Shown in pieces: positions 45,928-54,486 of a stretch of 64,000 nt of DNA. The first letter of the stretch is position 1, and each line of letters opens with the position of its first letter. The DNA is taken from contig UBTY01000023.1 of the NCBI GenBank assembly GCA_900468535.1, forward strand, positions 153,365 to 217,364, written 5' to 3'. The stretch is from Hyphomicrobiales bacterium. Lineage in GTDB: Bacteria; Pseudomonadota; Alphaproteobacteria; Rhizobiales; Rhizobiaceae. The notes under the pieces were generated by a model. The model had not been told where the DNA came from. It did no database searches and saw only the letters and a program-made list of their open reading frames with translations. The translations under genes and the position numbers were made by a program.

Positions 45928-46172
45928 TCGATCTTCCACGATTCTGCTGATCTCGAGTTAGCCCCATAGCAACGGCACTGCGGTGTCGCCATAGAATAGA
46001 TGGTGGGGAAAGGGCGACCTTTGGTCGCTTTGTCCAGCCCGCAGGCGCAATTCCATTGTGAACGTTCGAGCGTTGCCGGCAACTCGAATGCTGCGACGCG
46101 ACGGGAGAGCCAGGAGTCGCCTGATCTTGCAACTCTCTGCTTCACGGCTATCCATATCAAAGACGAGCAACG

Positions 46173-46727
46173 TCAGATCGCATCGCGCTCGGTGCGGAGG
46201 TTGGCGACGACGCGCCGGTTCTGTACCTTGCAGGACCGTTCGGCGCAGTCCCGGACATCACGGTCCTTGCCGTATCCCTTGGCCCACATGCGACTGGTAT
46301 CGACGCCCTTGGAGGCAAGGTAAGCCATCACCGCGTCGGCGCGCTTCTGGGATAGGGTTTCCATCTTGGACGCGGAGCCGGAATCGTCGGCAAATCCCTG
46401 CAGTTTGATCAGCCAGGTCGGGTTCCGGGTGAGCCAGGCTGCCTGGCTGTCCAACGTCGCCATTGCGACTGAATCCAGCGTGGTGGAGTCCTGCGAGAAA
46501 TAGATCCGTCGTCCGACGTTGAGGATGAAGTCCTCCTCGCTGCCGGCTGCGACTTTTTCGAAGCCGGGGGCCGGATCGTTGGTTTGCCCGGTCATAGGCG
46601 CAACGACAGGCTCCTCGACCGAGGCAATCTCCTTCGTGGTGCAGGCGGAAAGCGCCCCGACCATGGCCAACGATAACAGCAATTTAGCGAAAGGGGTCCG
46701 GATGGGCATCTGCAATGTATTGCTCAT
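46173..46727 (-). CDS. OmpA-family (Pal-like) outer membrane lipoprotein
   Basis: 184 residues. Signal peptide with lipobox LSAC near residue 29, then an OmpA C-terminal domain (about 65-180) with IYFSQDSTTLD, LQGFADDSGSASKMETLSQKRADAV and YGKDRDVRDC...NRRV; these bind peptidoglycan diaminopimelate. It would tether the outer membrane to the wall. Its start overlaps the preceding L,D-transpeptidase stop by 4 bp, so envelope cross-linking and tethering are coupled. Confidence 0.88.
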   Translation of the reverse strand: MSNTLQMPIRTPFAKLLLSLAMVGALSACTTKEIASVEEPVVAPMTGQTNDPAPGFEKVAAGSEEDFILNVGRRIYFSQDSTTLDSVAMATLDSQAAWLTRNPTWLIKLQGFADDSGSASKMETLSQKRADAVMAYLASKGVDTSRMWAKGYGKDRDVRDCAERSCKVQNRRVVANLRTERDAI

Positions 46728-47398
46728 TCGACCGGAGTTCCTTCACTAACCTGAGTGGTCTTGTCAGCCTGGTCTGCAATATGCGGCAGAACCTGAACCG
46801 CAGTGCCGATGGGGCAACGTTGATAGAGGTCGATCGCATCTTCGTTGAACATGCGGATACAGCCGCTCGAGGCATCCTTGCCGATGCTTTGCGGTTCCAA
46901 AGTGCCGTGGAATCGGTAACCGGTGTCGACGCCATCACGATGCAGGTACATGGCGCGCGGGCCGAGAGGGTTCTTCGGCGAGCCGCCATCGACAGACTCG
47001 GGCAGTTCGGGATGACGCTTTCGCATCTCCGGTGGCGGTGTCCACCGCGGCCACAGCGATTTACGGTCGATCGTCGCGCGGCCGAACCATTTGAAGCCCT
47101 CGCGCCCGACGCCCACGCCGTAGCGGATCGCCGTCTTGTTTTCCATGATCAGATAGAGGAAATGATGCCTGGTATCGACGACGACAGTGCCGATCGGCTC
47201 GCTGCTGAAATACTTGACGACCTGGCGGCGCCATTGCTTGTCGATGAGCGCGAAGTTCGTCCTTCGAAAAGTCACGCCGTTGTCGACGGAAGTGCCGTCA
47301 AAATAGGATACCGCCGAAGCTGGATCGGGCTTTGTTATCGCAGCAGCGCCGAGCGCCGTCAGTCCACCATGCAAAAAGCTCCTGCGTGTCCATACCAT
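46724..47398 (-). CDS. L,D-transpeptidase (YkuD domain), exported
   Basis: 224 residues from ATG 47398. The N-terminus WTRRSFLHGGLTALGAAA has a twin-arginine, Tat-type signal. The YkuD domain carries YRFHGTLEPQSIG and the catalytic SSGCIRM with His and Cys in place. Such enzymes form 3-3 cross-links in peptidoglycan or attach outer membrane proteins to it; rhizobia have many. An upstream start at 47431 is possible. Paired with the OmpA-like lipoprotein. Confidence 0.9.
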   Translation of the reverse strand: MVWTRRSFLHGGLTALGAAAITKPDPASAVSYFDGTSVDNGVTFRRTNFALIDKQWRRQVVKYFSSEPIGTVVVDTRHHFLYLIMENKTAIRYGVGVGREGFKWFGRATIDRKSLWPRWTPPPEMRKRHPELPESVDGGSPKNPLGPRAMYLHRDGVDTGYRFHGTLEPQSIGKDASSGCIRMFNEDAIDLYQRCPIGTAVQVLPHIADQADKTTQVSEGTPVE

Positions 47399-47683
47399 CG
47401 GCCATATCCCCCAAAGCCAAGAAAGCAACACGGCGCCAGTAAATCAGATTTTTTATCGGGCACAACAGGTAATTCTAATCCACACCAAGCGAGCAAAACG
47501 ATGCTTGGGATAAAGAAGAAAAATGCTCCGGGCCGTTACTTCGAACCGATAGCGCTTTACTCGGAGCGGAGAGCGCAGGCTGTCGCCGAGATTCAAAGCT
47601 TGGTGTAACCTCCACTGGTCAAAAAGGAATGATGGCAGTGACCGGGCGGTCGCTGCCATCAGATCGTTTTTGGCGAGGCCAGC

Positions 47684-48604
47684 CTAAACGTCGTCACGAT
47701 GACGAAGAGCCTGTTTCAGCCGATGAATGTGGCCGGCGCCAATCCCGCAGCATCCGCCGACCATCGTGGCGCCTGCATCGATCCAGGAGCAGGCGAAACG
47801 CGAATAGACGTCGTCGTTCAGATCCTGTCGTGTCGTATGAAGGCTTTCGTTCGCCGCGGCGCCTCCCTGCTCTCCCTCGAAGGCGTTGGCGTAGACGCCA
47901 ATGCGGAGGTCGGCCTTCTGGCGGCTGGCAAGTCGAACCGACGTTTCCACTGCCTGACGCATGACCTCAGGTTTGCTGCAGTTGAACAGGAGCGCTTCCG
48001 CACCGGATGAGGCGGCCCATCGGGCCGCATCCTCGACCGGCTCGCCGGAACGAAGCCTCGGAGATGCACCATCGGTTTGCGCGGTATCATCGGCAAGCGT
48101 GAAGGAAATCCAGAAAGGCTTGCCCGTCCCGGAGACCGCTGTGCGGACAGCATGGCCTTCATCAATCAGGCTCAGCGTCTCACCCAGCCAGACGTCGACA
48201 TAGGGATCGAGGTTCTCAACCAGGACCTTGAGATAGTCCTGTACCCGCTGCGGGTCGAAATTCTGCGGTTCATAGGAGCCAAAGATCGGTGGCAACGAAC
48301 CAGCGACCAATATCTTGCGGTCCTTGCATGCATCAGCCGCGTCGCGGGCAAGTTGGCCGGAACGCGCGATCAGCTCGGCGCCTTCCTTCCGGAACCGCTC
48401 CTCGCCGATATGAAAAGGGACGAGGGCATAGCTGTTGGTGGTGATGACGTCGGAACCGGCGGCGATGAACTCGTCATGGACCTGGCGGACGATCTCCGGC
48501 GAATTGATGAGTGCCAAAGCCGACCATTCCGGCTGCTTCAGCTCGGCTCCGAGGCGAAGAAGTTCGCGGCTCATTCCGCCGTCGAGAATATAGAGTTTGC
48601 TCAT
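47684..48604 (-). CDS. mmuM: Homocysteine S-methyltransferase
   Basis: 306 residues. The family zinc cysteines are present: LLFNCSKPE near 217 and GGCCGIG near 283; the N-terminus YILDGGMSREL fits. It transfers a methyl group from S-methylmethionine (or SAM) to homocysteine to give methionine. It is the last gene of an operon with a polar amino acid ABC importer, so it probably uses an imported methyl donor such as S-methylmethionine released by plants (inference). Confidence 0.9.
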   Translation of the reverse strand: MSKLYILDGGMSRELLRLGAELKQPEWSALALINSPEIVRQVHDEFIAAGSDVITTNSYALVPFHIGEERFRKEGAELIARSGQLARDAADACKDRKILVAGSLPPIFGSYEPQNFDPQRVQDYLKVLVENLDPYVDVWLGETLSLIDEGHAVRTAVSGTGKPFWISFTLADDTAQTDGASPRLRSGEPVEDAARWAASSGAEALLFNCSKPEVMRQAVETSVRLASRQKADLRIGVYANAFEGEQGGAAANESLHTTRQDLNDDVYSRFACSWIDAGATMVGGCCGIGAGHIHRLKQALRHRDDV

Positions 48605-48664
48605 TAAAAGGATCTCCAGAATGGTTCGGTCGTCGGAGAGCTGCGGCCTCTCCTTGACGCGGGA

Positions 48665-49354
48665 TCAGCGTCGCACCGGGACCTGGGCCTCTAGGAAGCG
48701 AAAGGCGCGCGCGATAATGGCGGTGATGATGAGATAGAAGGCGGTCACGACGATCAGCGGCTCATAGACGAGCAGCGTGTCCTGGCGAACCTTGGTGGCG
48801 ACGGCGTAGAGATCCATGACCGTCACGGTGAAGGCCAGGGGCGTTGCCTTCAGCTGCATGACGATTTCGCCCCCGATCGTCGGCAACGCGATACGAATAG
48901 CACGCGGCAACCAAATTCGCCGCGTCAGGGTAAGGGGCCGCATGCCGAATGCCCGGCCTGCCTCCAGCTCGCCCTTGGGAACGGCGAGCAAGGCGCCGCG
49001 GAGTACCTCTGCTTCGTAAGCCGCGTAGTTCAGGGTGAAGCTAAGGGCCGCGAAGAAAAAACCTTCGCGCAAGATCGGCCATAGCAGGCTCTGCCGGATG
49101 CCAGGGATCATCGGCAGAAGAGAGCCGACGCCGTAATAGAGCAACCATAGCTGAATCAGCAGCGGCGTGCCACGAAAGAAGGTGCAGTAGCCGCGAGCGA
49201 GAGATCGCAGGACAGGCCCGCCGCTGACCTGCGCGAAGGCAAGGCCGATTGCGATAACGAAGCCGAAGGTGACGGATATCACCAGCAAAGCCAGTGTCTG
49301 CCATGCGCCAGTTAGCAGGAGCGGCCAATATGCGCTTACCCACGAGAAGGTCAT
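48665..49354 (-). CDS. Polar amino acid ABC permease (HisM-type)
   Basis: 229 residues, about five membrane helices. The HisMQ-type motif LRGALLAVPKGELEAGRAFGM and the following TLTRRIWLPRAIRIALP identify it. It pairs with the next upstream permease. In the mmuM operon it is likely to import S-methylmethionine or methionine-like amino acids; substrate is inferred. Confidence 0.9.
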   Translation of the reverse strand: MTFSWVSAYWPLLLTGAWQTLALLVISVTFGFVIAIGLAFAQVSGGPVLRSLARGYCTFFRGTPLLIQLWLLYYGVGSLLPMIPGIRQSLLWPILREGFFFAALSFTLNYAAYEAEVLRGALLAVPKGELEAGRAFGMRPLTLTRRIWLPRAIRIALPTIGGEIVMQLKATPLAFTVTVMDLYAVATKVRQDTLLVYEPLIVVTAFYLIITAIIARAFRFLEAQVPVRR

Positions 49355-49363
49355 GAAATCTCC

Positions 49364-50089
49364 TCAGGCAAGCGTTGGTTGGCCGCGGCGCACGCGACGC
49401 TCGATCGCCTTGAAGATGGCGTTCGAAACGAGCGTGATCGCGAGATAGAGCAGGGCGGATGCGAGGAAGAAAACAAAGTAATGCTTGGTGCTCGCGCCCG
49501 CGAGCCGTGTGGCAAGAGCGAGCTCCTGATAGCCGACGACGGCCACCAGAGCGCTGTCCTTTGTGATCGACATCCATAGATTGGTAAGGCCCGGCAGCGC
49601 GTTCGGCAGCAGGGCCGGAAGGATGATGCGGCGAAAGCGCAAACGCGGACTCATTCCAAACGCTTTCGCGGCCTCGATCTGGCCAACGGGAATGGCGAGG
49701 ATTGCCCCGCGCAAAACCTCTGTCATGTAAGCGCCTTGCACAAAGCCAAGAACGGCAATGGCAACGGCAAAACCGTTCAGCTCGAAAGCGGGCAGGTTGA
49801 GCATCGCGAAGATGCGGTTGAGACCGTCCATGCCAGCATAGTAAAGCCCGACGATCAGGATCAATTCCGGAACCGCACGGATGGTTGTTGTATAAAGCTC
49901 GAGCAAGAGACGGACCGACCTGATGCCGGACAGCTTCCCAAGCGCTCCGCCTGTGCCGAGGGCAAGTCCGATCAGGAAGGCACCGCCTGAGATGGCAAGC
50001 GTCGAGGCGGCTCCGCTCAACAGCACCCCGCCCCATCCAGGCGGATAGGGGGAGAGCAGGTCGAGAATGCCTTGTTGGGAAGCCGCCAT
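49364..50089 (-). CDS. Polar amino acid ABC permease (HisQ-type)
   Basis: 241 residues with membrane helices from about residue 25. The family loop reads LRGAILAIPVGQIEAAKAF with RRIILPALLPNALPG. Nine bp separate it from the downstream permease and 12 bp from the binding-protein gene. Confidence 0.9.
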   Translation of the reverse strand: MAASQQGILDLLSPYPPGWGGVLLSGAASTLAISGGAFLIGLALGTGGALGKLSGIRSVRLLLELYTTTIRAVPELILIVGLYYAGMDGLNRIFAMLNLPAFELNGFAVAIAVLGFVQGAYMTEVLRGAILAIPVGQIEAAKAFGMSPRLRFRRIILPALLPNALPGLTNLWMSITKDSALVAVVGYQELALATRLAGASTKHYFVFFLASALLYLAITLVSNAIFKAIERRVRRGQPTLA

Positions 50090-50101
50090 CGATCCGATCG
50101 C

Positions 50102-50875
50102 TTAGTTGGCGCCGTAGATGTCGAAATCGAAGTACTTCTTGGTGATTTCGTCATATTTGCCGTTGGCGCGAACGGTTGCGATTGCGGTGTTGAGCTTTGT
50201 CTTGAGGTCGGTGTCTTCCTTGCGCAGGCCGCCGGCAACGCCCGCGCCGAGAACGTCCTTGTCGTCTGCCACATCACCCATCTTGGCGCAGCAGTCCAAG
50301 CCTGCTTCACTTTTCAGGAAGGCATCGAGCGCAAGGGAATCTCCAAAGACATAGTCGATGCGACCGGCCAGGAGATCCTGAAAGGCCTCGTCGAGTGTCT
50401 GATAGGTCTTTTCGTCGGCTAAGTTGGCGAAGTACTTCTTGTAGTATTCTGATTGGACCGTCGACACCTGGATGCCGATGGTCTTACCCTTCACATCGTC
50501 AGCCGTGGCGCCGGTCTTCTGGTCCTTCGGGCCGATCAGCGTGCTTGGAGTGTTGTAGTACTTGTCGGTAAAATCGATAACCTTCGAGCGCTCCGAGGTG
50601 TTGGCCATCGAAGACCAGATGACATCGAACTTCTTGCTCTGAAGTGCCGGAATGAGGCCGTCCCAGGAGAGTTCGACGACCGAGCATTGTTCTTTCATCT
50701 GCTCACAAACGGCGTTCATCATGTCGATTTCCCAGCCCTGCCATTTGCCGGAAGCATCCTTTGCGAAGAATGGCGGATAGGACTCGTTCATGATGCCGAA
50801 GCGAACCTCGGCCTGCGCCGTCAGGGAAGAGAGGGTCAGTCCAAGCCCCGCAAGCAAAATCGAAAATAGTCTCAT
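50102..50875 (-). CDS. Periplasmic amino acid binding protein (HisJ/LAO family)
   Basis: 257 residues. Signal peptide RLFSILLAGLGLTLSSLTAQA. Family 3 solute-binding signature: GWEIDMMNAVCEQM, DVIWSSMANTSERSKVIDFTDKYY and GIQVSTVQSEYY. Two cysteine pairs (VCEQMKEQC, LDCC) may form disulfides. It would capture the methylated amino acid that MmuM uses (inference). Confidence 0.9.
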   Translation of the reverse strand: MRLFSILLAGLGLTLSSLTAQAEVRFGIMNESYPPFFAKDASGKWQGWEIDMMNAVCEQMKEQCSVVELSWDGLIPALQSKKFDVIWSSMANTSERSKVIDFTDKYYNTPSTLIGPKDQKTGATADDVKGKTIGIQVSTVQSEYYKKYFANLADEKTYQTLDEAFQDLLAGRIDYVFGDSLALDAFLKSEAGLDCCAKMGDVADDKDVLGAGVAGGLRKEDTDLKTKLNTAIATVRANGKYDEITKKYFDFDIYGAN

Positions 50876-50918
50876 GGAAGGAATTCTCCTGGCAAAGTTG
50901 TGTGTGAATGAATGATGG

Positions 50919-51698
50919 TCAGAAATGAACCGTTCGCGTGAATTCCCGGCAGCGGGAGCTCAGCGGCGCGTCAAAGATCTGTTGCGGAGGACCTTCCTCC
51001 TCGATGCGCCCCTCATGCAGAAAGAGGACGTGGTTTGAGACATCGCGGGCAAAGCGCATTTCGTGCGTGACCAGCAGCATGGTCCTGCCCTCGTCAGCGA
51101 GGTCGCGGATAACCTTGAGCACTTCCCCGACCAGCTCGGGATCGAGCGCCGACGTTGGTTCGTCGAAGAGCATGACTGCCGGGTCGATGCACAGAGCGCG
51201 GGCAATTGCGGTTCTCTGCTGCTGGCCACCGGAAAGAAATGCCGGATAAGCATCGCGCTTGTCGTAGAGGCCGACCTTGGCGAGCAGCGCATCCGCTTTC
51301 TCGGTCGCCTCGCGACGGGAGACGCCGAGAACATGCACTGGCGCCTCGATGACGTTCTCGAGAACCGTCATATGAGCCCAGAGGTTGAAGCTCTGGAAGA
51401 CCATCCCCAGGCCGCTCCGAATCCGCTCGACCTGCCGCCAGCTCTTGGGCTGCATCTGGCCCTGGCGCGACCGCCTCAGCGCGACTTCTTCACCATTCAC
51501 GATGACGCGGCCGCGATCGGGCATTTCAAGCAGGTTTATGCATCGCAGAAACGTGCTCTTGCCCGATCCAGACGAGCCGATGATGGAAATCACGTCGCCT
51601 TGGTTGGCCATGGTTGAAACACCCTTGAGGACCTGGTGTGACCCAAAGCTCTTGTGGAGTTCTTCCACACGAAGTGCTTCGGAAGACAGCTCTGCCAT
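50919..51698 (-). CDS. Polar amino acid ABC ATPase (HisP/GlnQ-type)
   Basis: 259 residues. Walker A GSSGSGKST, signature LSGGQQQRT, Walker B VMLFDEPTSALDPELV. The long insertion VALRRSRQGQMQPKSWRQVE is typical of HisP. ATG 51698 starts directly before the ATPase core; the longer frame to 51809 runs through the promoter region. First gene of the importer-mmuM operon. Confidence 0.92.
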   Translation of the reverse strand: MAELSSEALRVEELHKSFGSHQVLKGVSTMANQGDVISIIGSSGSGKSTFLRCINLLEMPDRGRVIVNGEEVALRRSRQGQMQPKSWRQVERIRSGLGMVFQSFNLWAHMTVLENVIEAPVHVLGVSRREATEKADALLAKVGLYDKRDAYPAFLSGGQQQRTAIARALCIDPAVMLFDEPTSALDPELVGEVLKVIRDLADEGRTMLLVTHEMRFARDVSNHVLFLHEGRIEEEGPPQQIFDAPLSSRCREFTRTVHF

Positions 51699-51772
51699 GC
51701 ATAGTTCCGTTAGAAATAATTCGCGGAGAATATCGCGTGCCAGAGCGGATTTTGCGCGCACTTTTCGGCCAA

Positions 51773-51791
51773 TTTGCATATAAAATGCAAA
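51773..51791. promoter_or_regulatory. Candidate Lrp-type operator
   Basis: TTTGCAT-ATAAA-ATGCAAA, a perfect 7-bp inverted repeat with A/T-rich spacer, in the divergent region between the ABC operon and the Lrp-family gene. Its size and A/T centre are like Lrp/AsnC sites. Confidence 0.5.
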
Positions 51792-51863
51792 AATGTGTTC
51801 TGTATGCATGTTTTGTGTGAGAACAAAGATGCCGCCGGCTAATGCCGGTCATTAGGGAGAGAG

Positions 51864-52355
51864 ATGGGAATGGAAAGTCTGGATCGCTTTGATCGCGATA
51901 TTCTCGACATTGTGCAGCGCAATTGCCAGCTCACCGCCGAGGCGATCGCCGAAGAGGTTGGGCTGTCGACGTCTGCCGTCCAGCGGCGTCTGAAACGCCT
52001 GCGCGAAGACGGGGTCATCAAGGCGGAAATCGCCGTCGTGGATCGGAAGGCAACGGGGACACCGATGGTGTTCATCGTTGGCATGGAGATCGAGCGCGAC
52101 AACTACGACGCGCTCGCCAAATTTCGTGTTTGGGCCGAAAAGCAGGAGCACATCCAGCAGGTCTACTATGTCACCGGCGCCGTCGATCTTATCGCGATCG
52201 TGACTGCGCGAGATGTCGAGCACTATGACGATATCGCCGCGATGATCATGGCGGAGAACCCTCAGATACGACGGATGCACACCAATGTGGTGCTGCGGGA
52301 CGTGAAGCTCGGGCTTTTCGTTCCATTGGCTGATGCCGGCAACCCGGATCGGTAG
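51864..52355 (+). CDS. Lrp/AsnC-family regulator
   Basis: 163 residues. Helix-turn-helix LTAEAIAEEVGLSTSAVQRRLKRL (about 18-41, shortened in text) and a C-terminal RAM ligand-binding domain (VQQVYYVTGAVDLIAIVTAR-like). It is divergent from the methionine-related importer operon, so it probably senses an amino acid and controls that operon. AGGGAGA precedes the ATG. Confidence 0.9.
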   Translation: MGMESLDRFDRDILDIVQRNCQLTAEAIAEEVGLSTSAVQRRLKRLREDGVIKAEIAVVDRKATGTPMVFIVGMEIERDNYDALAKFRVWAEKQEHIQQVYYVTGAVDLIAIVTARDVEHYDDIAAMIMAENPQIRRMHTNVVLRDVKLGLFVPLADAGNPDR

Positions 52356-52490
52356 GAAGCGGGAAGATGCTTCGGAATAAGTCGTCAGCGCCCGAGGTTG
52401 TGCCAACTTTTGCGCAAGACGCGGCTTTCGCCTGGAACCGAACCGTATACGACACGCGCGTTGCCGCTGGCGGGCGCGGTGCCTGGAAGT

Positions 52491-53327
52491 TTACTCGTCG
52501 CCGTCCCGAACGCTGTTTGCGACCAAAGTGCGAATACGCTCTGTCACGACCGGATCAACAGGGTTGTAGACGACCAGGTTGAGATCGGGTCTGCCATCGA
52601 CCGCGAACCCTGAGTATTCGAGCTCGATGTCGCCCAAGATCGGATGCTTCAAGCGCTTGGTCCCCTCGCCGTGGGAGACGATTTCGTTCTCCTGCCAGAG
52701 CGAGGCGAATTCCGGGCTGACCCGGCAGAGGTCCTCCACCAGTTCGGCGATCTCGGAGGTGGCGCCGGCACGAGCCGCGTCGGCGCGAAACGAGCCGACT
52801 ACAAACCGGGCCATCGCCTCCCAGTCATGTTGGACGTTGCGTATGGTTGGATTGCAGAACAGCAGACGCAGAATGTTCCGATCGCTCGGCGCAAGGCTGT
52901 TATAGTCGGTCATGACAACGGTCGCAGCCTTGTTCCAGGCGACGATGTCCCAGGCAGCGGTCCGTACGAGAGCCGGGCTTGCATCAAGTGTGTCGATCAG
53001 CCGTTGGAGGCGTGGGCTGATGCCCTCGACGGAACGATAGCGAACCTCCGGAGGACGGCCGAGGCCGAGCATGAAAAGGTGCTCGCGCTCGGGTTCGGTC
53101 AGCATCAGGCCGTTTGCGATCCGGTTCAGGACATCAGCGGAAGGCGCTCCGCCTCGCCCCTGTTCCAGCCAAGTATACCAGGTGGGGCTGATGTTGGCCC
53201 GTTGCGCCACTTCCTCCCGTCGGAGCCCAGGTGTCCTTCGACGCCCTGACAATCCGAAGGTTGCCGGATCCAAACGTGTACGACGGTCTCGCAGGAATAC
53301 GCCGAGGGGATTGCGCTCGCTTGTCAT
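52491..53327 (-). CDS. XRE-type regulator with MmyB ligand-binding domain
   Basis: 278 residues. N-terminal HTH (about 8-75) includes RTPGLRREEVAQRANISPTW and YTWLEQGRG, the signature of the MmyB/SCO4944 group; the C-terminal half (WDIVAWNKAATVVM onward) is the MmyB-like, PAS-like ligand domain thought to bind fatty acids. It is divergent from an SDR gene, its likely target. Confidence 0.88.
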   Translation of the reverse strand: MTSERNPLGVFLRDRRTRLDPATFGLSGRRRTPGLRREEVAQRANISPTWYTWLEQGRGGAPSADVLNRIANGLMLTEPEREHLFMLGLGRPPEVRYRSVEGISPRLQRLIDTLDASPALVRTAAWDIVAWNKAATVVMTDYNSLAPSDRNILRLLFCNPTIRNVQHDWEAMARFVVGSFRADAARAGATSEIAELVEDLCRVSPEFASLWQENEIVSHGEGTKRLKHPILGDIELEYSGFAVDGRPDLNLVVYNPVDPVVTERIRTLVANSVRDGDE

Positions 53328-53425
53328 GGCTTACCTGTTGGCCATTATAATAGGATAAAATAACTACTTTAACACCATAACCAATAGCGCAATAGTCGGG
53401 TCCTTATCAACAAGGAGACATCCTT

Positions 53426-54358
53426 ATGCGCATCTTCCTGACTGGAGCGACGGGCTTTATCGGATCGGCCATTGTGCCTGAATTGCTGAAGGCCGGTCAT
53501 CACGTCATCGGTATGACCCGTACCGACAACGGGGCAAAAGCACTCGAAGCAGCCGGCGCCGAAGTCCATCGCGGCACACTGGAGGAACCGGAGAGCCTCA
53601 GCCGCGGCGCCGAGAAGGCCGATGCCGTGATCCACACCGCTTTTGACCACGATTTCTCGCGTTTCGTCGAGAATTGCCAGAAGGACGGCCGCGCGATCGC
53701 GGCACTTGGCGAGGCTCTGAAGGGATCGAACCGTCCGTTGATCATAACATCGGGGACGGGGCTTGGTAATGCGGTTCTGGGAGAGCCGGCGAGAGAAGAT
53801 GTCTGCAACTTCGAGCATCCCAATCCGCGCGTTGCATCCGAATTGGCGGGCAATGCGCTTCTCGAGGCCGGCGTGAATGTCGGGGTGGTTCGACTTCCGC
53901 AGGTTCACAACACTATAAAGCAGGGCCTGATCACTCCCCTGATTGCGATTGCCCGAGACAGAGGCGTATCGGCCTATGTGGGTGAAGGACATAACCGTTT
54001 CCCGGCAGGTCATCTGAGCGATGTGGCGCTCCTCTATCGGCTCGCGATCGAAAGGGCAGAGCCCGGTGCGCGCTATAATGCCGTCGGCGAAGAGGGGATT
54101 TCATCCCGTGTTATCGCCGAGGCGCTTGGTCGGGGCCTCAAGTTGCCGGTGGTCTCAATCGCCCCGGAGAAAGCTGCGGAGCATTTTGGCTGGATGGCGA
54201 TGTTCATGGGATTGGATTTCCCGGCCTCCAGCGCCATCACGCGACGTGTCCTCGGATGGAACCCCTCGGGACCGGGCCTGATCGCAGATCTCGATGCAAT
54301 GAACTACGAGCTTGGCAGCATAGAGATCAATGAAAAGCGACAAGCTTTTGCGCGCTGA
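53426..54358 (+). CDS. NAD(P)-binding atypical SDR / epimerase-like protein
   Basis: 310 residues. N-terminal Rossmann motif TGATGFIGSAI and strand 3 AEVHRGTLEEPESL. The usual YxxxK active site is not evident (the segment reads NPRVASELAGN), marking an atypical SDR. Genes like this next to MmyB regulators are annotated as SDR oxidoreductases with unknown substrates. GGAGA lies upstream of the ATG. Confidence 0.82.
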   Translation: MRIFLTGATGFIGSAIVPELLKAGHHVIGMTRTDNGAKALEAAGAEVHRGTLEEPESLSRGAEKADAVIHTAFDHDFSRFVENCQKDGRAIAALGEALKGSNRPLIITSGTGLGNAVLGEPAREDVCNFEHPNPRVASELAGNALLEAGVNVGVVRLPQVHNTIKQGLITPLIAIARDRGVSAYVGEGHNRFPAGHLSDVALLYRLAIERAEPGARYNAVGEEGISSRVIAEALGRGLKLPVVSIAPEKAAEHFGWMAMFMGLDFPASSAITRRVLGWNPSGPGLIADLDAMNYELGSIEINEKRQAFAR

Positions 54359-54486
54359 CCGCCGTCGATCGGGCTGACCGTATCGACTGGCGTCTCCCGC
54401 AATGGCTTTCGTTGATTCTCAAACGCTGCCGCCCAGCGATGGGCGACGGCGTCCACTTGCATTGCACCGACATCTCGGTTGATCGC

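Noticed and set aside
47502..47609. 35-codon frame upstream of the L,D-transpeptidase gene
   Set aside because: Protein-like (basic start, helical end) but no ribosome binding site and too short to support.
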